NCBI GenBank assembly: GCA_945903635.1 | Contig: CAMDOT010000025.1 | Span: 1-41,671, forward strand | Direction: 5' to 3' | Source of the DNA: Rhizobium sp. Q54 | GTDB lineage: Bacteria; Pseudomonadota; Alphaproteobacteria; Reyranellales; Reyranellaceae | DNA: 41,671 bases | Shown: positions 18,002 to 25,963 of the stretch, one piece after another | Numbering within the stretch: position 1 is the first letter of the stretch | Layout: every line of letters starts with the position of its first letter | Notes under the pieces: generated by a model | The model's database searches: none | What the model was told of the DNA's origin: nothing | Seen by the model: the letters and a program-made list of their open reading frames with translations, nothing else | Made by a program: the position numbers and the translations under genes

Positions 18002-18979
18002 ATGAGCACGATGCAAAGACGCGCGATCCTGGGTTTCTCTCTCGCCGTGCCGGTTCTGGCGAAGCAGGCATTCGCCGCCGATTATCCGACGCGGCCGATC
18101 CGCATCATCGTTCCCTATGCGCCGGGTGGTGGCGCCGATGCCGTGGCGCGCGTGCTGGCGCGCAAGGTCGGCGAAAGCGTCGGCCAGACGGTCGTGGTCG
18201 AGAACAAGGGTGGCGCCGGCTCCATTCTCGGAACCGACATGGTGGCCAAGGCGGAGCCCGATGGGTACACGCTGCTGCTCGGCCAGTCCGGGCCGATCTC
18301 GATCAATCCGGCGGTCTACAAGTCCCTGCCCTACGATCCGGCGAAGGATTTTGCGCCGATCACCATGACGAATTCCTACCCTTACGTGCTGGTCGTGAAC
18401 CCCAACCTGCCGGCCAAGACGCTTCAGGAGTTCGTGGCGCTGGGCAAGCGCGAACCCGGCAAGATGAACTACGGCACGACAGGCGTCGGCGCTGCCAATC
18501 ACCTCGTGAGCGAGCTGTTCTGCGCCAAATCAGGACTCAAGATGACCCACATCCCCTATCGTGGAACGGCGCTCGCGGTGGCCGATCTGGTCGTCGGACA
18601 GGTGACGATGGTGTTCGGCGATCCGGTGACCGTGCTGCCGCACATCAACGCCGGCCGGCTGAACGCGCTCGCCGTGACCAGCCCGCAGCGATCGCCTGTC
18701 GCCCCGCAGATTCCGACCATGGCCGAAAGCGGCTATCCCGACATCGACGCGGTGGCCTGGCACGGCATCCTGGCGCCCGCCAGGACGCCGCCTGACATCA
18801 TCAAGAAGCTCAACGCGGAGTTCGTGAAGGCCCTGCAGGATCCCTCGGTCAAGTCGTTGCTCGACAACCAGGCGATGCAAGTGGTGGGCGATACGCCGGA
18901 ACAGTTTGCAGCCTTCCTTCGCAAGGACTCGGCAACCTGGAACGCCGTGGCAGCGATGGCGAACGTCTCGGTGGAATAG
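18002..18979 (+). CDS. Bug/TctC-type tripartite tricarboxylate transporter substrate-binding protein
   Basis: 325-aa periplasmic binding protein. The signal peptide occupies about residues 1-25 (MQRRAILGFSLAVPVLAKQAFA-ADYP), with an RR pair that could also serve Tat. The mature start YPTRPIRIIVPYAPGGGADA is the family hallmark, followed by VVVENKGGAGSILGTD. These proteins bind carboxylates through main-chain contacts and often act without an adjacent permease, as here: no TctA or TctB gene is in the window. ATG at 18002 with GGGAG at 17988-17992; a TTG at 17993 is in frame but less likely. Divergent to the lyase gene, so the ligand may be that enzyme's substrate or a related acid. This is inference from position only. 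Confidence 0.92.
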   Translation: MSTMQRRAILGFSLAVPVLAKQAFAADYPTRPIRIIVPYAPGGGADAVARVLARKVGESVGQTVVVENKGGAGSILGTDMVAKAEPDGYTLLLGQSGPISINPAVYKSLPYDPAKDFAPITMTNSYPYVLVVNPNLPAKTLQEFVALGKREPGKMNYGTTGVGAANHLVSELFCAKSGLKMTHIPYRGTALAVADLVVGQVTMVFGDPVTVLPHINAGRLNALAVTSPQRSPVAPQIPTMAESGYPDIDAVAWHGILAPARTPPDIIKKLNAEFVKALQDPSVKSLLDNQAMQVVGDTPEQFAAFLRKDSATWNAVAAMANVSVE

Positions 18980-19005
18980 CGCAGGCGGCAGACGGCGGTG
19001 CGCTT

Positions 19006-19026
19006 GACCCGTTCTAAGCCCGGGTC
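19006..19026. terminator. weak candidate terminator hairpin between convergent genes
   Basis: GACCCG (19006-19011) pairs with CGGGTC (19021-19026) around a 9-nt loop, just downstream of the TctC gene and ahead of the convergent amidohydrolase stop. A second short stem, GCCTC/GAGGC, follows at 19030-19046. There is no clear T-run, so termination is uncertain. Confidence 0.3.
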
Positions 19027-19036
19027 TTGGCCTCGC

Positions 19037-20041
19037 TTATTGAGGCTCGCCGAGGAAGCGCCGGGCGTTACCCGATAGCAGAAGTTCCTGGTCCGCCGGC
19101 GCGAGGCCCAGCGCCTCGACGGCGCCAACCGGATCGCGCTCCTCGATCAGGAAGGGATGGTCGGTGCCGACGCAGAGCTGCGTCTTGCCGAAGCGCTCGA
19201 TCAGAAATCCGAGTGTGTCCTTGTCGTAGACCAGCGTGTCGTAGAACAGGCGGCGCGCCTGCGCGGCGGGCGCTTCGGGTACCTTCTCCTTCATGCCGGG
19301 CATCAGCTTCCAGCCGTGCATCAGGCGCGGCAGGACGAGCGCGAACACGCCGCCGCCATGGCTGAAGGCGATACGCAGCCTGGGATGCCGGCCGATGATG
19401 CCGCCCATGATCAGCGAAGCGATGGCCGTTGCCGTCTCGCAGGGAAACAGAACCAGCGACGGCGGCGCCGGCCCGATCAGCCGGTCGGTCGCGGCAGGAT
19501 GGAGCGCGTGGACGAAGATCGCGGCGTCCAGCGCCTCGGCGGCTTGGAAGAACGGCGCGAAGCGCGGATCGGCGATCGAGATGCCGTTGACGTTGGTGCC
19601 GATCTCGACGCCGCGGAATACGCCCGATTTCATCAGATGCTCGAGTTCCCGTACAGCGAGGTCGGGATCCTGCAGAGGCACCATGCCCAAACCCGAGAAG
19701 CGGCCGGCGCCGTCAGCCACCATCGCTGCGATGGTATCGTTGACGTGCCGGCCGAGCGCCTGCGCGTCTTCGGGCTCGAGCCAGTAGGACAACAGCTCGG
19801 GCATCGGCGACAGCACCTGACAGCCGACGCGCGACGCCTCCATTACCTCGAGCCGGCGCTCGATGCTCCAGCATTCATCGCTTACCGTGCGGAACACCTT
19901 GCCGGCGATCATGACATTGCAATGCCGGCAGTCGTGTCCCGGCGCCATGGACGGCCAGCGCACACCGGCATGGCGTCCGGCATAGGCCGGGAAGCTTGCC
20001 GGCACGATATGGGTGTGAATATCGACCGCCCCTGCAGCCAT
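19037..20041 (-). CDS. amidohydrolase, ACMSD-like (2-amino-3-carboxymuconate-semialdehyde decarboxylase family)
   Basis: 334-aa TIM-barrel metal-dependent hydrolase/decarboxylase. The ligands expected for the ACMSD family are present: HTH (H9, H11), FVHALHP (H178), AFSHGGG (H228) and GTDHPF (D294). Members decarboxylate or hydrolyse aromatic or muconate-type acids; which one cannot be read. I chose the ATG at 20041 because GGGGAGG lies about 10 nt upstream and it places the first His pair at residues 9-11. Longer in-frame starts at 20068 and 20131 exist. It is the last chromosomal gene before the tRNA-Phe islet and converges on the TctC gene. Together with the lyase and the Rieske oxygenase it supports an aromatic-acid catabolic theme. 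Confidence 0.88.
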   Translation of the reverse strand: MAAGAVDIHTHIVPASFPAYAGRHAGVRWPSMAPGHDCRHCNVMIAGKVFRTVSDECWSIERRLEVMEASRVGCQVLSPMPELLSYWLEPEDAQALGRHVNDTIAAMVADGAGRFSGLGMVPLQDPDLAVRELEHLMKSGVFRGVEIGTNVNGISIADPRFAPFFQAAEALDAAIFVHALHPAATDRLIGPAPPSLVLFPCETATAIASLIMGGIIGRHPRLRIAFSHGGGVFALVLPRLMHGWKLMPGMKEKVPEAPAAQARRLFYDTLVYDKDTLGFLIERFGKTQLCVGTDHPFLIEERDPVGAVEALGLAPADQELLLSGNARRFLGEPQ

Positions 20042-20114
20042 CGCCAGCGATCCTCCCCGCAAGGTCATTCTGCTGCATCCTGATGCTGCACATCGCCGAA
20101 AGCAAAGAGGTCGC

Positions 20115-20441
20115 ATGAAGTTCAAGGACAAGGTGGCGCTGATCGCCGAGCAGGTCCGGACGCAGGAACACGAATGGAATGGGGAAGTGTCTACCTATGG
20201 CGACAGCAAGTGTCCGCCGGTCGCCACGCAGGCTGCGGAGTGCGCTAAGCCATTGATCCGAATGGTGCCCAGGGGCGGAGTCGAACCACCGACACTGCGA
20301 TTTTCAGATGCAGCCATTGCTCATATATTTCCGCTATTTAGAGCCCGGCAGAAGCGTCTAGCAACGCCAAAGGCTGATCTCTTTGTCCAACCGATGGCAC
20401 ACCATCAGCCGGATCGTCCGACCTTCCCATCCCTGTCTTGA
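20115..20441 (+). pseudogene. short frame with an SDR-like N-terminus, running through the left repeat
   Basis: A frame with ATG at 20115 and AGAGG at 20106-20110 begins MKFKDKVALI, which is how many short-chain dehydrogenases start, but the next residues lack the TGxxxGxG loop and show no family match. It then reads straight through the orphan tRNA-Phe fragment (20260-20307). I read it as a possible 5' remnant of an SDR gene. It may equally be a chance frame. Nothing else gene-like is visible at 20042-20259. Confidence 0.25.
20260..20307 (-). repeat. left 48-bp direct repeat: orphan tRNA-Phe 3' half (attachment-site copy)
   Basis: 48 bp identical to 27964-28011. On the minus strand it carries tRNA-Phe nucleotides 32 to 76, that is the anticodon loop, T arm, acceptor 3' strand and CCA, plus 3 trailing bases. 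The tRNA 5' half is missing: the sequence to the right (20308 on) departs completely from tRNA. This is what remains of the original chromosomal tRNA 3' end after integration of a tRNA-targeting element. Confidence 0.93.
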
Positions 20442-20552
20442 CTGGCGGAATTTCGTTGCCCGCCCCCGGCCTTGTGCCTAACGTCGACGGCAAGGTCCCA
20501 CCGAGGACCACCGTCCCGTTCAAAGCGGGCGATGACTGACAGGGAGGCAACA
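20308..20552. other. left end of the islet, no gene recognised
   Basis: 245 bp between the left repeat and a truncated leader ORF. The first part (about 20308-20345) is AT-richer than the surroundings, as is common at element ends. I find no integrase fragment in any frame. The right part holds a promoter-like pair at 20456-20484. Confidence 0.6.
20456..20484 (+). promoter_or_regulatory. candidate sigma-70-type promoter of the ABC operon
   Basis: TTGCCC (20456-20461), a 17-bp spacer, then TAACGT (20479-20484). It faces the truncated leader at 20553 and the binding-protein genes. Each box matches consensus in four of six positions, so this is a moderate candidate only. Confidence 0.4.
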
Positions 20553-20627
20553 ATGATTTCAAAGACGATCGATCGTCGTCGTTTTGCCGGCGTGACCGCA
20601 CCACACAACATCAGCGAGCAAGATTAG
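20553..20627 (+). pseudogene. 24-codon leader resembling a truncated Tat signal of a binding protein
   Basis: ATG at 20553 follows GGGAGG (20542-20547). The frame reads MISKTIDRRRFAGVTAP and stops at 20625-20627 after 24 codons. The DRRRFAGVTA part looks like the twin-arginine region of an exported binding protein, but the hydrophobic stretch is lost immediately. The sequence GGGAGGCAA-AATG around its RBS resembles that before the first intact binding-protein gene (20876). I interpret it as the 5' stub of a former binding-protein gene at the head of the operon. A leader peptide is the alternative. No gene is recognised at 20628-20875. Confidence 0.4.
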
Positions 20628-20875
20628 GCCCAGGCCATCCAAGCCCGGATGATCGTCCGCCATTTCGAGAGCGGAGCCATGGAAAAGTGCTCGTCTGGGT
20701 GACCGCGGAGTTCGAAGGCTTCTCGCGTAACTGAGCGCGCCAGGCAGTGCGCATTCGATGGACGCCACCCTCGGGCGGCTTTCGGACACGCGACACAACG
20801 ATCGCAAAAATCGCGACGCGACCATTCCGAAATTGCAGGTAGGGCCTTGTAGAAACGGGCCGACGGGAGGCAAGA

Positions 20876-22480
20876 ATGGGTGGAGAGACAAGAATCGGCT
20901 CGTCCGACCGACGCCGCAGCAAGAACTCGCATGGCAAGGCGCCATCCAGCCTCACCCGTCGCGGGTTGCTCGCGCTTTCGGCGCTGGGGATCATCGCCGC
21001 CGAACAGGGCGCGGCACTGGGCGCGAGCCCGGAGGGACAATTGACCTGGGCGGTGCATTTTTCGCTGGCACCCACCTGGTTCGACCCGGCGGAGACGCCG
21101 GGGATGATCACGCCCTTCCTGCTGATGTACGCCCTGCACGACGCCATGGTGAAGCCGATGCCCGGCAACGCCGCCCAGCCGTGCCTGGCGGAAGCAGTGA
21201 AGATGGCGCCGGGCGGGCTCAGCTATGAATTCACCGTGCGCGCGGGAGCGAAGTTCCACAACGGCGAGCCGATCACCGCGGAGGACGTGAAGTTCTCCTT
21301 CGAGCGCTATCGAGGCACCTCGGCGGCGCTGATGAAGGAGCGGGTGGTGGCGGTGGAGACGCCGGATGCGCGCAGCGTGCGCTTCGTACTGAAGAAGCCC
21401 TGGCCGGATTTCCTGACGTTCTACAGCTCCGCCACCGGCGCGGGCTGGATCGTGCCGAAGAAATACGTCGAGCAGGTCGGCGAGGACGGGTTCAAGAAGG
21501 CACCGGTCGGGGCGGGGCCGTACAAGTTCGTCTCCTTCAAACCCGGAGTCGAACTGGTATTGGAGGCCTTCGACGGCTACTGGCGCAAGACGCCCTCGGT
21601 GAAGCGGCTGGTCTTCAAGGTGGTGCCGGAGGAGGCGACGCGGTTGGCGGCGTTGAAGCGCGGCGAGGTCGATATCGCCTACTCGATTCGCGGCGAGCTG
21701 GCCGAAGAACTGCGCAAGTCGCCGGGACTGACCCTGAAGCCGGTGGTGATCCAAGGCACCTTCTGGCTCTATTTCCCCGACCAGTGGGACCCCAAGTCAC
21801 CTTGGCACGACCAGCGCGTCCGCGAGGCGGCGCGGCTGGCGATCGACTACAAATCGATCTCCGAGGCGCTGACGCTCGGCTATTCACCGATCACCAACAG
21901 CATCATCCCCGACAGTTTCGACTTCTACTGGAAGGCGCCGGCGGCGGTTTACAACCTGGCAAAGGCCAAGCAGCTGCTGGCCGAGGCGGGGTTCCCCAAA
22001 GGCTTCGATGCCGGCGACTATTCCTGCGACGCCTCCTACGCCAATCTCGGCGAGGCGGTGCTCAACAACCTCCAGGAGGTCGGCATCCGCGTCAAGCTGC
22101 GCCCGTTGGAGCGCGCCGCCTTCTTCAGCGCCTACGCCGAGAAAAAGCTGAAGAACATCATCCAGGGCGCCTCCGGCGCGTTCGGCAACACCGCGACGCG
22201 TCTGGACGCTTTCGTGGTCAAGGGTGGCGCCTACGCCTACGGCAACTATCCCGATATCGACGCGCTGTTCGCCGAGCAAGCGGTCGAGCTCGACGTGGCC
22301 AAACGCACCAAGATGCTGCACCGCATCCAGCAGATGGTGCATGAGCGCAGCATTTACGCGCCGATCTGGCAGCTCGCCTTCATCAATGGCCAAGGAAAGC
22401 GTGTCGGCGAATCCGCCCTCGGCTTGATCCGGGGCCATGCTTATTCAGCACCGTATGAGGATGTAACGCTTAAGAGTTAA
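20876..22480 (+). CDS. ABC transporter substrate-binding protein, peptide family 5 (tandem copy 1)
   Basis: 534-aa DppA/OppA-class binding protein. The N-terminus is long and polar, with a twin-arginine motif LTRRGLLALSALGII (RR at 28-29) and an Ala-rich cleavage region near residue 50, so it is probably Tat-exported. Family blocks: FTVRAGAKFHNGEPITAEDV, APVGAGPYKFVSF and a C-terminal PDIDALFAEQAVELD. It is a close paralog of the next gene, with long identical stretches such as TGAGWIVPKKYV and KLRPLERAAFF. ATG at 20876 follows GGGAGG closely. It leads the five-gene downstream set of an importer; ligand probably a peptide, opine or similar organic amine, unproven. Confidence 0.93.
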   Translation: MGGETRIGSSDRRRSKNSHGKAPSSLTRRGLLALSALGIIAAEQGAALGASPEGQLTWAVHFSLAPTWFDPAETPGMITPFLLMYALHDAMVKPMPGNAAQPCLAEAVKMAPGGLSYEFTVRAGAKFHNGEPITAEDVKFSFERYRGTSAALMKERVVAVETPDARSVRFVLKKPWPDFLTFYSSATGAGWIVPKKYVEQVGEDGFKKAPVGAGPYKFVSFKPGVELVLEAFDGYWRKTPSVKRLVFKVVPEEATRLAALKRGEVDIAYSIRGELAEELRKSPGLTLKPVVIQGTFWLYFPDQWDPKSPWHDQRVREAARLAIDYKSISEALTLGYSPITNSIIPDSFDFYWKAPAAVYNLAKAKQLLAEAGFPKGFDAGDYSCDASYANLGEAVLNNLQEVGIRVKLRPLERAAFFSAYAEKKLKNIIQGASGAFGNTATRLDAFVVKGGAYAYGNYPDIDALFAEQAVELDVAKRTKMLHRIQQMVHERSIYAPIWQLAFINGQGKRVGESALGLIRGHAYSAPYEDVTLKS

Positions 22481-22497
22481 CCCGATAGCACCGCCGT

Positions 22498-22517
22498 CCG
22501 CGGGCACATGACCGCGG
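22498..22517 (+). promoter_or_regulatory. intercistronic hairpin between the two binding-protein genes
   Basis: CCGCGG at 22498-22503 can pair with CCGCGG at 22512-22517 around an 8-nt loop, 18 bp past the first binding-protein stop. Hairpins in this position often protect the abundant binding-protein transcript or reduce read-through in ABC operons. The stem is short, so the role is tentative. Confidence 0.3.
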
Positions 22518-22536
22518 GCAACAGGGGGGTAACCGC

Positions 22537-24126
22537 ATGCTCTCGTCCCAACGCGACCATGACGATCCCATAGTCAGGGGCAACGCCGCACGCGCGACGC
22601 GCCGCAAACTGCTGAGCGCTGCCGCGCTCGGTGTCCTGGCCATCGGCGCAAAGCCTGCCCGTGCAGCACCGGACGGCGAGCTGCGCATCGGCGCGCATGT
22701 CTCGCTAGCGCCGACCTGGTTCGACCCGGCGGAAACCTCCGGCATCATCACGCCGTTCATGATGCTGTACGCGATGCATGACGCGATGATGAAGGCGATG
22801 CCGGGCAACCCGATGGCGCCTTGTCTCGCCGAATCCTGGACCATGGCGCCCGACGGGCTGAGCTACGCATTCACGCTGCGCAAGGGCGTGCGATTCCATA
22901 ATGGCGAGGTGCTGACGGCGGAGGACGTGAAATTCTCCCTTGAGCGCTATCGCGGCGCCTCGAGCAAGGCCCTGAAGGAGCGCGTGGCGGGCGTCGACAT
23001 CCACGATCCGCACCAGCTCACGATCCGGCTGAACCAACCGTGGCCGGATTTCCTGACCTTCTATGCCAGCGCCACCGGCGCGGGCTGGATCGTGCCCAAG
23101 AAATACGTCCAGCAGATCGGCGAGGACGGCTTCAAGAAGGCACCGATCGGCGCGGGGCCGTACAAGTTCGTCTCCTTCACGCCCGGCGTCGAACTGGTGT
23201 GCGAGGCGTTCGAGGGCTACTGGCGCAAGGCGCCGGCCATCAAACGGCTGGTCTTCAAGGTGGTTCCCGACGAGGCGACCCGACTGGCGGCGCTGCAGCG
23301 CGGCGAGCTCGACATCGCCTATTCGATCCGCGGCGAGCTGGCCGACGAGCTGGTGCGCACACCTGGCCTGACCATCAAACCGGCATTGGGATCGGCGCCG
23401 TTCTGGCTCTACTTCCCCGAACAGTGGGACCCGCAGTCGCCCTGGCACGATCGGCGCGTGCGGCTGGCGACCAATCTCGCGCTCGACCTCAAGACGATCA
23501 ACCAGGCCCTGACGCTCGGCTACTCGCGCCTCACCGGCAGCGTGTTCCCGGAGAATTTTGAATTCTACTGGCAGCCGCCGGCGCCAGTGTACGATCCGGC
23601 GCGCGCGCGCAAGCTCCTGGCCGAGGCCGGACACGTGCGCGGCTTCGACGCCGGGGATTACTACTGCGACACCTCCTACGCCAACATCGGCGAGGTCGTG
23701 CTGAACAACCTGCGCGAAGTCGGCATCAGGGTGAAGCTGCGCCCGCTGGAGCGCGCCGCCTTCTTCAAGGCCTACTCCGAGAAGAAGCTGAAGAACATCG
23801 TGCAGGGCGCCTCAGGCGCCTTCGGCAACTGCGCAACACGCGCCGAGGCCTTCGTGGCGAAGGGCGGCACCTACGCCTATGGCAGCTATCCCGACATCGA
23901 CGCGCTGTTCGCCGAGCAGGCCGTGCAGATGGATCGGGCCAAGCGCGAGGTGATCCTGCATCGCCTGCAGCAGCTGGTGCACGACAAGACGATCTTTGCG
24001 CCGATCTGGCAGCTCGCCTTCATCTCCGGGGTCGGCCCACGCGTCGGGCAATCGGGCTTCGGGCTGATCAAGGGTTTCGTCTACACGGCGCCCTATGAAG
24101 AACTCACCCTCAAGGGCAAGGCGTAG
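22537..24126 (+). CDS. ABC transporter substrate-binding protein, peptide family 5 (tandem copy 2)
   Basis: 529-aa paralog of the preceding gene, same class. The Tat-like signal ATRRKLLSAAALGVLAIGAKPARA has RR at 22-23 and probable cleavage near residue 43. The mature proteins align over their full length without large gaps, e.g. HVSLAPTWFDPAET here versus HFSLAPTWFDPAET there. They differ enough in the ligand-cleft lobe (for example GSVFPENFEFYWQPP versus NSIIPDSFDFYWKAP) that distinct or broadened ligand ranges are plausible. ATG at 22537 is chosen from the signal. Only 12 bp separate its stop from the first permease gene, so it is fully in the operon. Confidence 0.93.
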   Translation: MLSSQRDHDDPIVRGNAARATRRKLLSAAALGVLAIGAKPARAAPDGELRIGAHVSLAPTWFDPAETSGIITPFMMLYAMHDAMMKAMPGNPMAPCLAESWTMAPDGLSYAFTLRKGVRFHNGEVLTAEDVKFSLERYRGASSKALKERVAGVDIHDPHQLTIRLNQPWPDFLTFYASATGAGWIVPKKYVQQIGEDGFKKAPIGAGPYKFVSFTPGVELVCEAFEGYWRKAPAIKRLVFKVVPDEATRLAALQRGELDIAYSIRGELADELVRTPGLTIKPALGSAPFWLYFPEQWDPQSPWHDRRVRLATNLALDLKTINQALTLGYSRLTGSVFPENFEFYWQPPAPVYDPARARKLLAEAGHVRGFDAGDYYCDTSYANIGEVVLNNLREVGIRVKLRPLERAAFFKAYSEKKLKNIVQGASGAFGNCATRAEAFVAKGGTYAYGSYPDIDALFAEQAVQMDRAKREVILHRLQQLVHDKTIFAPIWQLAFISGVGPRVGQSGFGLIKGFVYTAPYEELTLKGKA

Positions 24127-24138
24127 GGAGCAATTGCC

Positions 24139-25059
24139 ATGAGACAGTACATCCTTCGTCGCGTCGGCTATTCCTTGGTGTCGTTGTTCCTGCTGTCGCT
24201 CGTGATCTTCCTGTTCGTGCGCGTCACGGGCGACCCGGTGAGCTTGCTGGTGGAACCTGGCGCCAGCCCGGAAGACATCGAGAACATGCGTCGCCAGTTC
24301 GGCCTCGATCGACCGCTCTGGGTGCAGTACTGGCATTTCATGGCCAGTCTCGCCACCGGCGATCTCGGCCTGTCCTTCTACTATCGCACGCCGGTGCTGG
24401 AGCTGTATTTCCAGCGCCTGCCCAATTCGCTGCTCCTGGCGGCGGTGGCGATGGGCTTGTCCCTGCTGATCGGCATCCCGAGTGGCATTCTGGCCGCGGT
24501 GCGTGTCGGCGGGTTTTGGGACAGCGCGGGCAAGATCTTCGCGTTGCTGGGTCTGTCGCTGCCCTCGTTCTGGGTTGGCCTGGTGCTCATCCTGTTCTTC
24601 TCCGTCTACCTCGGTTGGCTACCCTCCTCGGGTTCCGGCACCACGCTGCATCTGTTGATGCCGGCCTTCACGCTCGGCTGGTATTTTGCCGCAGCGCACA
24701 TGCGCTTGACGCGATCCTCGATGCTGGAGGTGCTCGGCTCCGAATATATCAAGCTGGCGCGACTCAAAGGGCTGCCGGAGGCCCTGGTGATCGGCAAGCA
24801 CGCGTTCAAGAACGCGCTGATCCCGGTGATCACGCTCGCCGGGATCAATCTTGTCGTGATGATCAACGTCGCGGTGGTGGTGGAAACGGTGTTCGCGTGG
24901 CCCGGCATCGGCCGGCTGCTCTACGAGGGTATCACCTTCCGCGACTTCCCCATCGTTCAGGGCGTGGTGATCATCGGCGGCGGCATGATCGTGCTGGTCA
25001 ATCTGCTCGTCGATATCTTCTACGCGCTGATCGATCCCCGCATCCGTTTGGAAAGCTGA
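24139..25059 (+). CDS. ABC transporter permease, DppB-like
   Basis: 306-aa inner-membrane permease of the peptide/nickel importer family. N-terminal helix (YSLVSLFLLSLVIFLFVRVTG), then a periplasmic segment with the DppB hallmark RRQFGLDRPLWVQYWHF, then five more helices. The cytoplasmic EAA coupling loop KLARLKGLPEALVIGKHAFK contacts the ATPase. It pairs with the next gene to form the translocation pore. ATG at 24139, 12 bp after the second binding-protein stop. Best analogues are the DppB, GsiC and OppB group; which is not decidable from sequence. Confidence 0.93.
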   Translation: MRQYILRRVGYSLVSLFLLSLVIFLFVRVTGDPVSLLVEPGASPEDIENMRRQFGLDRPLWVQYWHFMASLATGDLGLSFYYRTPVLELYFQRLPNSLLLAAVAMGLSLLIGIPSGILAAVRVGGFWDSAGKIFALLGLSLPSFWVGLVLILFFSVYLGWLPSSGSGTTLHLLMPAFTLGWYFAAAHMRLTRSSMLEVLGSEYIKLARLKGLPEALVIGKHAFKNALIPVITLAGINLVVMINVAVVVETVFAWPGIGRLLYEGITFRDFPIVQGVVIIGGGMIVLVNLLVDIFYALIDPRIRLES

Positions 25060-25064
25060 CGGTC

Positions 25065-25955
25065 ATGACTGTCACCACGCATCCCGTCGTCGCCACCGCC
25101 CCCACGCCGCCCACCGCCTTCTGGCGCCTGCAAGGGTTTCCGCTGATCCCGGCGCTGATCCTGCTGTTCATCGCCTTCGTCGCCGTCTTCGCCGATGTGC
25201 TGGCGCCGTATGATCCGCAGATCGGCAGCCTGGCGCGCCGCTTCCGTCCACCGGCCTGGCAGGAAGGCGGCAGCCTGGCCCATCTGCTCGGCACCGACCA
25301 TGTCGGGCGCGATGTGCTGTCTCGGCTGATCTTCGGTGCCCGCGTGTCCATGATCGTCGGCATCACCGCCGTGTTGGTCGCCGGCGGGATCGGCACCCTG
25401 CTCGGCATTGTCTCCGGTTATCTCGGCGGATGGGCGGACCAGGTGATCATGCGGCTGACAGACACTTGGCTTGCGTTGCCTGCGCTGACCTTCGCCATCT
25501 TCCTTGCCGCCATCGTGGGGCCCAGCGAGTTGAACATCATCCTGATCCTGGGTCTGGTGTATTGGACCCGTTATGCCCGCGTCATACGCGGTGAGGTGCT
25601 GTCGCTGAAGCAGCGAGAGTTCGTGCGCCTCGCCATCGTCGCCGGGTGTTCCAAGCGAGTCATCATGTGGCGCCACATCCTGCCCAACGTCATCAACTCC
25701 GCCGTCGTGCTCGCCACTCTCATGCTCGGCGTCGTGATCGTCACGGAAGCTTCGCTCTCCTTTCTCGGCGTCGGCGTGCCGCCGCCGAAACCCGCCTGGG
25801 GGTTGATGATGGCGGACGGCAAGAAGGGGCTGATGGTCGGATACTGGTGGCTCACGGTATTGCCCGGCATCTGCATCATGCTGATGGTGTTGTCGGCCAA
25901 TCTGCTCGGCGACTGGCTGCGCGTGAAACTCGACCCGCAACTGCGCCAGCTGTGA
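25065..25955 (+). CDS. ABC transporter permease, DppC-like
   Basis: 296-aa second permease. The hydrophilic N-terminus (about 20 residues) and first helix (IPALILLFIAFVAVFADVLAPYDP) are followed by LLGTDHVGRDVLSRLIFGAR, the DppC/OppC hallmark, then five helices. The EAA loop is EFVRLAIVAGCSKRVIMWRH. ATG at 25065, 5 bp after the DppB-like stop; the frame is open further upstream only in antiphase with the neighbour. It forms a heterodimer with the preceding product and is energised by the next two gene products. Confidence 0.93.
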   Translation: MTVTTHPVVATAPTPPTAFWRLQGFPLIPALILLFIAFVAVFADVLAPYDPQIGSLARRFRPPAWQEGGSLAHLLGTDHVGRDVLSRLIFGARVSMIVGITAVLVAGGIGTLLGIVSGYLGGWADQVIMRLTDTWLALPALTFAIFLAAIVGPSELNIILILGLVYWTRYARVIRGEVLSLKQREFVRLAIVAGCSKRVIMWRHILPNVINSAVVLATLMLGVVIVTEASLSFLGVGVPPPKPAWGLMMADGKKGLMVGYWWLTVLPGICIMLMVLSANLLGDWLRVKLDPQLRQL

Positions 25956-25963
25956 AGGCCGTC

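Noticed and set aside
20260..20307. A second tRNA-Phe gene
   Set aside because: Only nucleotides 32-76 are present, and the flanking sequence cannot form acceptor, D or anticodon stems.
20308..20875. Integrase or transposase fragment at the islet edge
   Set aside because: I read both strands and found no recombinase motif; only a leader stub and a promoter-like pair.
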